From Actinokineospora diospyrosa (lineage in GTDB: Bacteria > Actinomycetota > Actinomycetes > Mycobacteriales > Pseudonocardiaceae): 64,000 nt of DNA. The position numbers and the translations under genes were made by a program. A model generated the notes under the pieces. It saw nothing but the letters and a program-made list of their open reading frames with translations, made no database searches and was not told where the DNA came from. The DNA is taken from assembly GCF_024171925.1 (NCBI RefSeq), contig NZ_JAMTCO010000011.1, positions 124,001-188,000 of the forward strand, written 5' to 3'. Below, piece after piece: positions 53,410-62,890 of this stretch (within the stretch, counting starts at the first letter, position 1; the number at the start of each line of letters is the position of its first letter).

Positions 53410-54921
53410 TCACTCCACAGTGAACAGAGAGGAGTGCCAACCCGTTGCCCCATCGGGGATCGGCGGCACGCGCACGTCTGTCTGCGCGTACCCGTTCCGG
53501 TCAACGGCCCGTACCTCGGCCCGGTGACTGCCCGGTGTCAGCTGGAAGGTGGTGCGCCAATGCCGCCACGTCTGGTTGTTGACCTCCACCGCCAGGTCCG
53601 CCGACTGCCAAGGGCCGCCGTCGATGCGGACCTCCACCCGGTCCACCCCCACCTGCTGCGCCCACGCGATCCCCGCCACCGTCACCGCTCCGGCGGGCAC
53701 GGTGGCGAACCCGCGCGGTACGTCGATGCGCGACTGGGTCTTGATCGGCGCGCGGGCGGCCCAGCCGCGGTCCTCCCAGTAGAACGACTTCTGTCCGAAC
53801 CGGGTCAGTTCCAGGTCTACGACCCACTTCGTGGCGGACACGTAGCCGTACAGCCCGGGCACGACGAGGCGTGCGGGGAAGCCGTGTTCGACCGGGAGGG
53901 GTTCGCCGTTCATGCCGATTGCCAGTAGGGCGCCTCGGCGGGGGTCCATCACGTCCTCAAGCGGCGTTCCGGCGGTCCAGCCGTCGGTGCTGGTGGAGAA
54001 GAGTTGGTCGGCGTCTGGCTGGACTCCCGCTTCCAGCAAGAGGTCGCGGAGCAGGATGCCGGTGAAGTTGGACGTGGAGATGTAAGGGCCGCCGACCTCG
54101 TTCGAGACGCAGGTCATGGTGATGGTGCGTTCGACGAGGGGGCGGTCTCGGATGTCGCCGAAGTCGAGGTTCAGTTCGGTGTTGACCAGGCCGTGGATGC
54201 GTAGGTGCCAGTCCTCGGCGCGGAGGCGGGGCACGGTAAGAGCCGTGTCTACGCGGTAGAAGTCCTTATTGGGGGTGATGAAGGTGGGCGTGCCGATGTT
54301 GGCGAAGTCCGAGCCGTTGGGGATGGCAGGGGCTGGGGTGGCTGGTTTGAGAGAGCCAACGGCAGCGCGGGAGCCTTCGACGTCTACGCGACCGGCGAGG
54401 AACTGGCCGAAGCCGCCGAGGACACCTGCGCCGACGGCGAGGCCGCCTGATAGGCGTAGGAAGGTGCGGCGGGATTCATCGTCCGAACGTCGCAGGGCGG
54501 TGCTGTGTAGGTAGCGGAAGGAGAAGACGCCCGCCAAGAGAGATGCGATAGGCGCGATCACGGCTACGGCGCCCAGGTCGGGACGGTTGAGTACGGCGAT
54601 GATCCCGAGCACGCCGAGCACTCCGGCCAGCGCCAAGCCGGGTAGCGGCGAGCGGCGCGATAGGAGACCGGCTACGACCGCGAAGCCGAGGATCGTCAGG
54701 CCCATCCCGCCGAGCAGGACAAGCTTGTCGTAGGTGCCGAACGTGCGGACCGCGAAGTCCTTGAGACCAGTTGGAGTTAGGTCGATCGCGGTGTTGCCTA
54801 CGGCTAGAAAAGGCGAGGCGTTAGGGCCGACGAAACCGGCGACCAGGTGGCCGGCAGCTAGAGCAGCTGCCACGGCAAGGACGCCGATGAGCGCGGCGAC
54901 CCTCTTACCCAAAGTGTCCAC
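53410..54921 (-). CDS. Molybdopterin-dependent oxidoreductase, membrane-anchored sulfite-oxidase-like
   Basis: The 503-aa product has four to five N-terminal helices (to about residue 145), then a TAT-like RRTFLRLSGGLAVGAGVLGG segment and a sulfite oxidase/YedY-type Moco domain: the molybdenum-ligating cysteine is in TITMTCVSNEVGGPYIS, followed by ARLVVPGLYGYVSATKWVVDLEL and a C-terminal dimerisation-like domain. Start is GTG 54921. The catalytic domain probably faces outside. The substrate is unknown. Confidence 0.85.
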   Translation of the reverse strand: MDTLGKRVAALIGVLAVAAALAAGHLVAGFVGPNASPFLAVGNTAIDLTPTGLKDFAVRTFGTYDKLVLLGGMGLTILGFAVVAGLLSRRSPLPGLALAGVLGVLGIIAVLNRPDLGAVAVIAPIASLLAGVFSFRYLHSTALRRSDDESRRTFLRLSGGLAVGAGVLGGFGQFLAGRVDVEGSRAAVGSLKPATPAPAIPNGSDFANIGTPTFITPNKDFYRVDTALTVPRLRAEDWHLRIHGLVNTELNLDFGDIRDRPLVERTITMTCVSNEVGGPYISTSNFTGILLRDLLLEAGVQPDADQLFSTSTDGWTAGTPLEDVMDPRRGALLAIGMNGEPLPVEHGFPARLVVPGLYGYVSATKWVVDLELTRFGQKSFYWEDRGWAARAPIKTQSRIDVPRGFATVPAGAVTVAGIAWAQQVGVDRVEVRIDGGPWQSADLAVEVNNQTWRHWRTTFQLTPGSHRAEVRAVDRNGYAQTDVRVPPIPDGATGWHSSLFTVE

Positions 54922-54963
54922 AGGGGTGGTTCGTAGCCGAAGGCACCGAGGATCGGGACACGA

Positions 54964-55197
54964 TCAGGCCAAAGCTGCGCGTAGGCGGTCCTCCTCGACC
55001 TGCCAGTACCCGTGCTCAGCGTCATCGACCAGGATCACCGGCACCCGATCGCCGTACTCGGCACGCAATTCCGGGTCGCTGTCTACGTCAACTGCCGACC
55101 AGGCCACCTCTAGGTCCGCGCAGATGCGGGCCACATCGGACTCAGCCACCTCGCAGGCGTGGCAGCCCTGCCTGGTCATGACGGTCACCCTGCTCAT
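54964..55197 (-). CDS. Glutaredoxin-like protein
   Basis: The 77-aa product has the redox motif TRQGCHACEV near the N-terminus and the cis-proline loop GDRVPVILVDDAEHGYW. It is the Rv0508 counterpart by position near hem genes and resembles NrdH/mycoredoxin-type proteins; its partner is unknown. The ATG at 55197 overlaps the acyl-CoA ligase stop by 4 bp. Confidence 0.85.
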   Translation of the reverse strand: MSRVTVMTRQGCHACEVAESDVARICADLEVAWSAVDVDSDPELRAEYGDRVPVILVDDAEHGYWQVEEDRLRAALA

Positions 55198-56726
55198 GAC
55201 TCGACGCTACCGCGCAGGCCCGCGCGGCGGATCTTGCCGGTGACCGAGTGCGGCAGGGACTCGGCGAACTCGACCACTGCGGGCACCTTGAACCGCGCTA
55301 GGTTCGCCCGGCAGTGCTCTAGCAGCCGTTCCTCGGTCAACGAGACCCCGGCCGCGGGCACGACGACCAGCTTGACCCGTTCCCCCGCGCGGTCGTCGGG
55401 CACGCCGACCGCGGCCGCCTCGGCGACCTCCGAGAGCTCGCCGACGACCTGCTCGACCTCGTGCGGGTAGACGTTGAAGCCGTTGACGATGATCAGGTCG
55501 GTGGACCGGTCCACCAGCCGCAGGTCGCCGTCGGCGTCGAAGTAGCCGACGTCGCCGGTGCGGAACCAGCCCTCGGCGTCGGGGCCGCCCGCGCCGTCGG
55601 GCCAGTAGCCGCTGAACAGGTTCGCGCCGCGCGCGGCGACCAGGCCGGTGTCGGAGTCCTCACCGAAGTCCGAGGCGAGCGATTCGTCCGGGTCGGCGGA
55701 AGCCGCCACGGGTCGGCCGTCGGCGTCGACCAGGCGCAGTTCGACGCCGGGGATCGGGCGGCCGACGAAGCCCGGCTTGGCCACGCCGCCGACCAGGGTG
55801 GAGGTGAGCACCGGGCCGGTTTCGGTCAGCCCGTACCCCTCGAAGATCGACAGACCGGTCTCCTGGCGGAACAGCGCGAGCGTGCGCGGGTCGAGCGGGG
55901 CGGCGCCGGAGGTGAGCATCCGGGCGGTCGACAGCGCGTCGCCGAGGCGGTCGCGGCCCGCGGTGGCGAGCGCCTGGTACATCGCCGGGACGCCGACGAC
56001 GGTGGTGACCCGGTGCTCGCGACAGGCGTCGAGCGCGGTGTCGATGTCGAACCTGCCGGTGAGGATCCCGGTGGCACCGGTCAGGGCGACCTGCCAGAGG
56101 CCGGACAGGCCGTAGGCGTGGGCGAGCGGCACGGCGAGCAGCACCCGGTCGGTCGGGGTGACCGGCGCGGGCCGCAGGGCGGCGCACTGCTCGGCGTTGG
56201 CCAGCAGCGCGCGGTGCGACAGCAGCACGCCGCGCGGGGTGCTGGCGGTGCCGGAGGTGTAGCAGAGCAGGGCGGTGTCCTCGCCGCCCGCGCGGCTCGG
56301 ACCTGCGAAGTCCGACTCCGGGGAGTCATCGAGCACCGGATCGGGGAGGGCGGTGACGACTCCCCCGGTGCGATCGGTAACCCTGGGTACGCCAAAAGCG
56401 AAACACACACCGCTGTGGTCGAGAACTCGCTCGACTTCGCGGGGCACGGCGTCGGTACCCAGCGGCACCGCGACCGCACCGGCCCTCAGCACCGCGAACA
56501 GCACGACACACGCCGGGAGGCTGTTGGACATCACCACCGCGACCCGGTCACCGGGGGCGATCCCCAGTCCGACCAGGGTGTTCGCGTAGCGGCCGACCGC
56601 CGCGTCGAGCTGCCGCCAGCTCAGCGACCGGCCGCTGGGCACGTCGAGCAGCCCGGGGTGGGCGGGTACCTTCTCGCTCGCCGCGGTCAGCAGGTCGGCG
56701 ACATTGCCGGTGGACCCCTGCGCCAT
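55194..56726 (-). CDS. AMP-dependent acyl-CoA synthetase/ligase
   Basis: The 510-aa product has the P-loop LLCYTSGTASTPRGVLLSHRALLAN, the adenylation motif FEGYGLTETGPVLTS, GWFRTGDVGYFDADGDLRLVDRSTD and the C-terminal catalytic lysine in LPHSVTGKIRRAGL. It activates a carboxylic acid, probably a fatty acid, to a CoA thioester. ATG 56726 has GGGAGGG 8 nt upstream; a GTG at 56732 is too close. It is divergent from the sigma factor gene. Confidence 0.88.
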   Translation of the reverse strand: MAQGSTGNVADLLTAASEKVPAHPGLLDVPSGRSLSWRQLDAAVGRYANTLVGLGIAPGDRVAVVMSNSLPACVVLFAVLRAGAVAVPLGTDAVPREVERVLDHSGVCFAFGVPRVTDRTGGVVTALPDPVLDDSPESDFAGPSRAGGEDTALLCYTSGTASTPRGVLLSHRALLANAEQCAALRPAPVTPTDRVLLAVPLAHAYGLSGLWQVALTGATGILTGRFDIDTALDACREHRVTTVVGVPAMYQALATAGRDRLGDALSTARMLTSGAAPLDPRTLALFRQETGLSIFEGYGLTETGPVLTSTLVGGVAKPGFVGRPIPGVELRLVDADGRPVAASADPDESLASDFGEDSDTGLVAARGANLFSGYWPDGAGGPDAEGWFRTGDVGYFDADGDLRLVDRSTDLIIVNGFNVYPHEVEQVVGELSEVAEAAAVGVPDDRAGERVKLVVVPAAGVSLTEERLLEHCRANLARFKVPAVVEFAESLPHSVTGKIRRAGLRGSVES

Positions 56727-56950
56727 CGTCACGGCCCTCCCCCTCGTTCTCCAGCACGACCAGTTCGATCACGACCAGGAAGCAGCGAGCACCGCAGTGT
56801 GGCACGCATCACCCACGTCACGGTTAACTACCTACTCCGATCCCATCCTGGCCCACCCGCCGTTGTCCACCGAGAACTGACTACCCGAAAAAGCTGCGAT
56901 GCCCCGGCGGTGGCGCGACCGCCGGGTCCGAGGGAGTGTGCGGCCGTCCG

Positions 56951-57601
56951 ATGACCCGCCAGACGCGATCCGACCCGACCCGACCTGGTGTGCCGTCGGC
57001 ACGGTCGGCCACCGACGGCGCCGGGCAGCCGGGCGCGGCGGTACCGGAGGAGGCGCACAGCGAGTCGTGGGCGCTGGTGCACGCCGCCCAGCAGGGTGAC
57101 ACGGTGGCCTTCGGGCAGCTCTACGACCGGTACGTGGACGTGGTCTACCGCTACGTGCTGTTCCGGGTGGGCGACCGGGAGCTCGCCGAGGACGTCACCA
57201 GCGAGACCTTCTTACGCGCCTTACGCCGGATCACCTCGGTCACCTACCAGGGCCGCGACGTGGGTGCCTGGTTCGTCACCATCGCCAGGAACCTGGTGCT
57301 CGACCACGTGAAGTCCAGCCGGTTCCGGCTCGAGGTCACCACCCCGGAGATCCGCGACTCCGAGCGGCTCGAGGCCGGTCCTGAGCAGCAGGTGATGTCC
57401 AAGGTCACCCGCGAGGCGCTGCTCGGCTGCGTCGACCAGCTCGGCGACGACCAGCGCGAGTGCATCGTGCTGCGGTTCCTGCAGGGCTTGTCCGTCGCCG
57501 AGACGGCGGAGATCATGAACCGCAACGAGGGCGCGGTCAAGGCGCTGCAGCACCGCGCGGTGCGCCGACTGGCGCAACTGCTGCCCTCCGAACTGCGATG
57601 A
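56951..57601 (+). CDS. bldN: ECF sigma factor, BldN-like
   Basis: The 216-aa product has a region 2 (VAFGQLYDRYVDVVYRYVLFRVGDRELAEDVTSETFLRALRRI) and a region 4 (QRECIVLRFLQGLSVAETAEIMNRNEGAVKALQHRAVRRL). BldN controls aerial mycelium genes in Streptomyces, where it lies near rex-hem as here, and is followed by an anti-sigma gene. The order is the main support for BldN over other ECF groups. Start ATG 56951; the N-terminus (to ~40) is disordered. Confidence 0.8.
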   Translation: MTRQTRSDPTRPGVPSARSATDGAGQPGAAVPEEAHSESWALVHAAQQGDTVAFGQLYDRYVDVVYRYVLFRVGDRELAEDVTSETFLRALRRITSVTYQGRDVGAWFVTIARNLVLDHVKSSRFRLEVTTPEIRDSERLEAGPEQQVMSKVTREALLGCVDQLGDDQRECIVLRFLQGLSVAETAEIMNRNEGAVKALQHRAVRRLAQLLPSELR

Positions 57602-57752
57602 ACCGGCCCGTTCGACTGGATCCGGCGCGTCCGGGTGCGAGAGGGTGCGTTGACCCTTTGGGGTCAATCGATATGTGCCACGTGGCCGGGCCGTAACCCG
57701 GAGACAGACGAGTCGTTTCATCCACAGCGAGACCCACAGGAGTCGGAGCGGG

Positions 57753-59120
57753 ATGGTGGACAGCGGAGCCGGGTCGACCGGGCCCCAGGGCGAGCGTGCG
57801 GACAGACCGCGCGCGGGCCGCGCGCACCCTGGGCTGGTCGACGAACTGGGTCCCGAGTTCACCGACGACGACCACGCCATGGTCGAGCTGCTCGCCACCC
57901 TCAGCCGCGGTACCGCGCCGAGCGGCGCGGCGCGCGAGCGGATGCGCGCCAAGATCACCGCGAGCCTGGTAGCCGACCCGCAGCACCCCGACCGCGCGGC
58001 CGACCCCGACCTGTCTGACCTGCCTGACCCGTCCGAGCAGTCCGCCGACCCGGCCCTCGCCGACCGCGACGACCAACCCCGGGGTGAGCGCCCGTCGCCC
58101 TCCCCGCGCCGCGCCGGTGAGGCGCGCCAGGGCAGGCAGCTGCGCGCGGGCCGCGCCCCGCGCGGGCGCCGCGATCCGGACTCAGCGCCAGCTCCGCGCC
58201 CATCGCCCTCCCCCCGCGGCTCGGCCCGCACCCGGTTCACCGTGGCCGCCGTCGCCGTGTTGGCGCTGGTGTTCTCCCTCGCGGGGATGAGCCTGCTCCT
58301 CGCGCGTGACGCGCTACCTGGTGATGCCCTCTATGGCGTGAAGCGGACTGGTGAGGCTGCCGCGCTCGGGTTGACCTTCGGTGAGGAGGAGAAGGCCTTT
58401 AAGCACCTGGAGTTCGCCACTGCGCGCGTCACGGAGATAGAGACGCTTGCGCTGCGCTACGCGAACCCGAATGACGCGCCGACCTCCGGTTACCTTGCCG
58501 CGCTCGGCGACTTCGACAACGACGCGATCGCGGGTAGCCGTGCCTTGACCGCCATCGCGACCGGCGGTGACGGCAACCAGCTGGCCACCTTGCGCGCGTG
58601 GGCCGACCAGCAAGGCGCCCGGTTGGCCGCGCTGCGCCCCAAGCTGCCCTCGGAGACCGACAGCAGGCTCTCGGCGTCGTTGACCGTGCTCGACCGCGTT
58701 GAGGGCCGTGCGGCCGCGCTACTGGCCCGGATGGCCTGCTACCAGGTGACCTCCGGCGACCTCGACGAGATCGGCGCCCTGCCCGCGACCGTGGCTTGCG
58801 AGGTAAGACCCGACGCGCCGCGGGTCTTACAGACGCCGAGCTCACAAGCGGGCAACACGCCGAGCCCAGGTAGTACCGACACGCCGCAGCCGACCAGTCC
58901 ACAACCCGGCCAGGCGACGGTGACGACGACCCCTGCCGCACCCCGGACCACGACGCCACCACCCCTGGTGGACCTACCGCCGATCATCGGGTCCCCCAGT
59001 CCCAGCCCCGGCACCAGCACCCCGGTAGTCCCGGGCGTGCCGGTGCCGCTGCCGTTGCCGCTGCCCCCGATCGAGCTGCCGCAACTGCTGCCCGGCATCG
59101 GACCCATCCGGATCGGCTGA
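57753..59120 (+). CDS. rsbN: RsbN-like membrane anti-sigma factor (DUF5667-type)
   Basis: The 455-aa protein has a cytoplasmic N-terminus (~1-165), a single transmembrane helix (~168-188, [23 protein letters not shown]), an outer helical domain ([49 protein letters not shown]5667-like) and a long Pro/Thr/Ser-rich tail ([15 protein letters not shown]). This is the layout of RsbN, which holds BldN inactive. Start ATG 57753 follows GGAGCGGG. It lies 151 nt after the sigma gene. Confidence 0.75.
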   Translation: MVDSGAGSTGPQGERADRPRAGRAHPGLVDELGPEFTDDDHAMVELLATLSRGTAPSGAARERMRAKITASLVADPQHPDRAADPDLSDLPDPSEQSADPALADRDDQPRGERPSPSPRRAGEARQGRQLRAGRAPRGRRDPDSAPAPRPSPSPRGSARTRFTVAAVAVLALVFSLAGMSLLLARDALPGDALYGVKRTGEAAALGLTFGEEEKAFKHLEFATARVTEIETLALRYANPNDAPTSGYLAALGDFDNDAIAGSRALTAIATGGDGNQLATLRAWADQQGARLAALRPKLPSETDSRLSASLTVLDRVEGRAAALLARMACYQVTSGDLDEIGALPATVACEVRPDAPRVLQTPSSQAGNTPSPGSTDTPQPTSPQPGQATVTTTPAAPRTTTPPPLVDLPPIIGSPSPSPGTSTPVVPGVPVPLPLPLPPIELPQLLPGIGPIRIG

Positions 59121-59191
59121 GGGCGCCACCGCGGTGCGCGGGGGATCGCTACCCTGGTGGGCACAGCGAAGAACCAGCGGGGAGGCGTGCG

Positions 59192-60088
59192 GTGTCCGTG
59201 CGGCGTGGGGGTAGGAAGAACCCCGAACTCGAACGCCTCGCCGCGCTCGCGGGAGAGGCGAGCGCCGAGGCGGCTTCCGTCGCGATCGAACAGTCCGACA
59301 CCCCGGTGCCGATCGACCTGACCGCGGCGGCGTTCTTCGACGTGGACAACACGATCATGATGGGCGCGTCGATCTTCCACTTCGCCAGGGGACTGGCCGC
59401 GCGCAAGTTCTTCTCCAACTCCGACCTGGCCAAGTTCGCGCTGCAGCAGGTGATGTTCCGGGTCGGCGGCAAGGAGAGCGCCGAGGGCATCCGCAGCAGC
59501 AGGGAACAGGCGCTGTCCTTTGTGGCCGGTCACACGGTCGCCGAGCTGAGCGCGCTCGGCGAGGAGATCTACGACGAGCTGATGGCCGACAAGATCTGGC
59601 CGGGCACCCGGGCGCTCGCGCAAATGCACCTCGACGCCGGGCAGCGCGTCTGGCTGGTCACCGCGACACCGGTGGAGCTGGCCGCGATCATCGCCCGCAG
59701 GCTCGGCCTGACCGGCGCGCTCGGCACGGTCGCCGAGAGCACCGCGGACGGCGTGTTCACCGGCAAGCTGGTCGGCGAGATGCTGCACGGCCCGGCGAAG
59801 GCGCACGCGGTGCGCTCCCTGGCCGCGCGCGAGGGCCTGGACCTGCGCCGCTGCACCGCGTACTCGGACTCCTCCAACGACATCCCGATGCTGTCGGTGG
59901 CGGGCACCGCGGTCGCGGTCAACCCCGATTCCGGTCTCCGTGAAGTCGCCCGCAAACGGGGCTGGGAGATCCGCGACTTCCGCACCGGCCGCAAGGCCGC
60001 CAAGATCGGCGTCCCCTCCGTGATCGGCGCAGGCGCCCTCGCAGGCGCAGTCGCCGCAGGCCTCGCCTACCGCAAACGCGCCGTCTGA
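59192..60088 (+). CDS. serB: HAD-IB family phosphatase, SerB1-like
   Basis: The 298-aa product has the nucleophile motif [16 protein letters not shown] (DxDxT), the second motif [15 protein letters not shown] and the metal-binding [18 protein letters not shown]. The M. tuberculosis counterpart by position is Rv0505c. The end has a hydrophobic segment ([21 protein letters not shown]) that may touch the membrane. A strict phosphoserine specificity is not proven. GTG 59192 has GGGGAGG 7 nt upstream. Confidence 0.85.
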   Translation: MSVRRGGRKNPELERLAALAGEASAEAASVAIEQSDTPVPIDLTAAAFFDVDNTIMMGASIFHFARGLAARKFFSNSDLAKFALQQVMFRVGGKESAEGIRSSREQALSFVAGHTVAELSALGEEIYDELMADKIWPGTRALAQMHLDAGQRVWLVTATPVELAAIIARRLGLTGALGTVAESTADGVFTGKLVGEMLHGPAKAHAVRSLAAREGLDLRRCTAYSDSSNDIPMLSVAGTAVAVNPDSGLREVARKRGWEIRDFRTGRKAAKIGVPSVIGAGALAGAVAAGLAYRKRAV

Positions 60089-60135
60089 CCAGCACGGGCT
60101 GATCCACTTTCCTCGACGGGTGGCGGACTTGTCTG

Positions 60136-60158
60136 TACCGTTGTGAACATGAGTGTTC
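60136..60158 (+). promoter_or_regulatory. Leaderless promoter and candidate operator of the tetR gene
   Basis: TACCGT (60136-60141) lies 7 nt before the ATG at 60149. The inverted repeat GAACA-TGAG-TGTTC (60145-60158) covers the start of the gene and could be the regulator's own operator. Confidence 0.45.
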
Positions 60159-60691
60159 CGCAGCGAACAGCCAAGTCCATCCTGGAGATCGCCGCCGAGG
60201 TGCTGGTCCGGGACGCGACGGCGTCGTTGGCGCAGGTGGCGGCGGCCGCGGGGATCGGGCGGACCACGCTGCACAAGCGGTACCCGACCCGGCAGCACCT
60301 GCTGGTCGCGGTGGCCGAGGAGTCGTTGGACATCCTCGACCGGGCCGTCACCGAGGCCATCGGGGACGACCCGGGCGAGTCCCTGCGCGACCTGGTCGAC
60401 GCGCTGGTGCCGTTGGGCCCCCGGCTGGAGTTCCTGCTGCGGCAGCCCTCGCTGGACGCCGAGCCGGAGCTGCAGGCCCGCTGGGTGCAGGTCGACCGGC
60501 CGCTGACGGAGTTCATGGGTCGGGTCGCCGAGGCCGGGCTGCTGCGGCCGGGGGTGGCCCCGTGGTGGGCGGTGTCGTCGCTGTACGCGGTGGCGTACAC
60601 GGCGTGGGAGGGCGTGGCGCTGGGGAAGCTGGCGCCGCTGGACGCGGCGGGGTTGGCGTACGGCACGTTGATGGGGGGAATCGGGCGATGA
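60149..60691 (+). CDS. TetR family regulator
   Basis: The 180-aa product has an N-terminal DNA-binding domain (SILEIAAEVLVRDATASLAQVAAAAGIGRTTLHKRYPTRQHLLVAVA) and a variable ligand-binding C-terminal part. ATG 60149 fits a leaderless transcript; a GTG at 60143 is an alternative. Its stop overlaps the P450 start (ATGA), so it probably controls that gene. Confidence 0.85.
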   Translation: MSVPQRTAKSILEIAAEVLVRDATASLAQVAAAAGIGRTTLHKRYPTRQHLLVAVAEESLDILDRAVTEAIGDDPGESLRDLVDALVPLGPRLEFLLRQPSLDAEPELQARWVQVDRPLTEFMGRVAEAGLLRPGVAPWWAVSSLYAVAYTAWEGVALGKLAPLDAAGLAYGTLMGGIGR

Positions 60692-61959
60692 GGGCGGAAC
60701 TGAGACTGGGCACCCGGCTGGCCGTGGAGCGCGCGGCCGTGTGGTTGATGGCCAGTCGGGGCGACGGTGTGGCGCGGCTGGTGTCGAGCCCGTGGCGCGC
60801 GGACCCGTACCCCACTTACGCGCGCCTGCGCGAAGGCACCGGGGTGTACCGCAGCAAACTCCGCATCACCTCGGTCGCCACGCACGCGCTGTGCTCGAAG
60901 GTGTTGCGGGACCGGACTTTCGGCGTGCGCAGCACCGACGGCGCCGAGCCGCCGCCGTTCGCCGCGTCCGGGTTGCCCGGCGAGGTCGAGGTGATCCCGT
61001 CGATGCTGGAGGTGGACGCACCCGACCACACCCGGCTGCGCGCGCTGGCCAGGCCCGCGTTCAGCCCCGCCAAGATCACCGGCTACCGGGCGGGCATCGA
61101 GGAGGCGACCGCCCGGCTGCTGGAGCGGGCGCTGGCCAAGGACCGGTTCGACCTGATGGCCGACTTCGCCGCGCCGCTGCCGATCACCGTGATCAGCGCG
61201 TTGCTGGGCATCCCGGACGTCGACTCGGCGGCGTTCGTCCGCTACGGCCGGGTCCTCGGCGCGTCGCTGGACGGGACTAAGTCGGTTCGGCACGCGCGGG
61301 CCCTGCGCACGGCCAACCGCGAACTGCGGGCGCTGTTCACCAGGCTCATCGCCGAGCGCACGGCGGACCCGGGCCCGGACGTGATCAGCGCGCTGGCCAC
61401 CTCGACCGGGCTCACCGCGCTGGAACTGGCCACGACCTGCGAGTTGTTGCTGATCGCGGGCTTCGAGACGACGACCAACCTGATCGGCAACGCGGTGTGG
61501 ACCTTCGCGCGCAACCCGGACCAGTGGGACCGGTTGCGCGCGGACCCGGCGCTGGTGGGCGCCGCGGTCGACGAGGTGCTGCGGTACGAGCCGCCGGTGC
61601 AGATGACCGCGCGGATCCCGCACCGCGACACCGAGGTCGCGGGCACCCCGGTCGCCGCGAACAGCATGGTCATCGTGCTGCTCGGCTCGGCGGGCCGGGA
61701 CCCGGCGGCGTTCGAGCGGCCGGACGAGTTCGACATCGGTCGGCCGAAGGGGGCCGACCACCTGGCCTTCTCCAGCGGCGCCCACTACTGCCTCGGCGCG
61801 CCGCTGGCCAGGTTGGAGGGTGAGATCGCATTGGGGGCACTGGCCGGGGCGTTACCCGCGATCACCGCGGTCGCCGAGCCGAAGTGGCGCAAGACGACCG
61901 TGATCCGGGGGTTGAGCGAGCTGTGGCTCAGCCCAGGAACGGGTTCCCGCGCTGGTTGA
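60688..61959 (+). CDS. Cytochrome P450
   Basis: The 423-aa product has the oxygen-binding helix motif LLIAGFETTTNLIGNAV, the ExxR motif in VDEVLRYEPPV and the heme ligand in HLAFSSGAHYCLGAPLARLE. The ATG at 60688 overlaps the TetR stop. No ferredoxin or reductase is adjacent. Substrate unknown; soluble class I type. Its last 32 bp overlap the end of the convergent acyltransferase gene. Confidence 0.92.
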   Translation: MRAELRLGTRLAVERAAVWLMASRGDGVARLVSSPWRADPYPTYARLREGTGVYRSKLRITSVATHALCSKVLRDRTFGVRSTDGAEPPPFAASGLPGEVEVIPSMLEVDAPDHTRLRALARPAFSPAKITGYRAGIEEATARLLERALAKDRFDLMADFAAPLPITVISALLGIPDVDSAAFVRYGRVLGASLDGTKSVRHARALRTANRELRALFTRLIAERTADPGPDVISALATSTGLTALELATTCELLLIAGFETTTNLIGNAVWTFARNPDQWDRLRADPALVGAAVDEVLRYEPPVQMTARIPHRDTEVAGTPVAANSMVIVLLGSAGRDPAAFERPDEFDIGRPKGADHLAFSSGAHYCLGAPLARLEGEIALGALAGALPAITAVAEPKWRKTTVIRGLSELWLSPGTGSRAG

Positions 61960-62890
61960 GCATCCGGTAGAGGGTCTGCTGGATGGTCTCGCGGATCTGG
62001 TCGGTGAGGGTGAACAGCAGCATCGGGTCGTCGTCCGCCGCGTACTCGGCGGTGGGCACCGGCGGTCCGAAGTGGATGTGCCACTTGGACGGCAGCGGGA
62101 TCGCCCCGAGTGGACCCAGCAGCGGGAACAGCGGGGTGATCGGGAAGTAGGGCAGGCCGAGCAGCCGGGCGAGCGGCTTGAGATCGCCGATCTTGGGGTA
62201 GATCTCCTCGGCGCCGACGATCGAGCACGGCACGATCGGGACCCCGGTGCGCAGCGCGGCGGAGACGAACCCGCCGCGGCCGAAGCGCTGGAGCTTGTAG
62301 CGGTCGGCGAACGGCTTGCCGATCCCCTTGAAACCCTCCGGCCACACCCCGACTAGCTCGCCCGAGCGCAACAACTGCTCGGCGTCGGGGTTGCAGGCCA
62401 GGGTCTGGCCGGACTTGCGGGCGAGCGCACCCAGTAGCGGCGTCTGGAAGACGAGGTCCGCGCCGAGCATCCGCAGGTACCGGTCGCGGTTGTCCTTGAC
62501 CGCCACGGCCGTCATCAACGCGTCCCACGGCAACGTGCCCGAGTGGTTGGACACGACAAGAGCCCCGCCGGTCGCCGGGAGGTTCTCCGCGCCAGTTACC
62601 TCTACCCGGAACCACTTGCGGTAGACAGCCCTCAGTGGAGGCAGCAGCAGGGTCTCGGTGAGGTCAGGATCGAACCCGAACTGGTCGACGGTGTAGTCGC
62701 CGGTGAGTCGCCTACGAGCGAAGCCCAAGGCGTCCGCCACGGCCCCCCGTAAGCCCGTGGCAGGCTCAACGGCCGGAGTTGGGCGTATCGGTGTTGGCTC
62801 GACCGCGGGGCCCTCCTGGGCGGGCTTGCGCTGCCGGTCCCCTCGATCCAGGGGGATGACCTGGGCCTGCTGCACGCGTGTCACCTTCAC
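61928..62890 (-). CDS. Lysophospholipid acyltransferase-like protein
   Basis: The 320-aa product has the acyltransferase site with the histidine in VVSNHSGTLPWDALMT, then GVWPEGFKGIGKPF and VPIVPCSIVGAEEIYPKIG. It is the Rv0502 counterpart by position, next to a galE2-like epimerase. It likely acylates a lysophospholipid or other acceptor at the membrane. GTG 62890 overlaps the epimerase stop; an ~80-residue disordered N-terminus precedes the domain. Confidence 0.87.
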   Translation of the reverse strand: MKVTRVQQAQVIPLDRGDRQRKPAQEGPAVEPTPIRPTPAVEPATGLRGAVADALGFARRRLTGDYTVDQFGFDPDLTETLLLPPLRAVYRKWFRVEVTGAENLPATGGALVVSNHSGTLPWDALMTAVAVKDNRDRYLRMLGADLVFQTPLLGALARKSGQTLACNPDAEQLLRSGELVGVWPEGFKGIGKPFADRYKLQRFGRGGFVSAALRTGVPIVPCSIVGAEEIYPKIGDLKPLARLLGLPYFPITPLFPLLGPLGAIPLPSKWHIHFGPPVPTAEYAADDDPMLLFTLTDQIRETIQQTLYRMLNQRGNPFLG

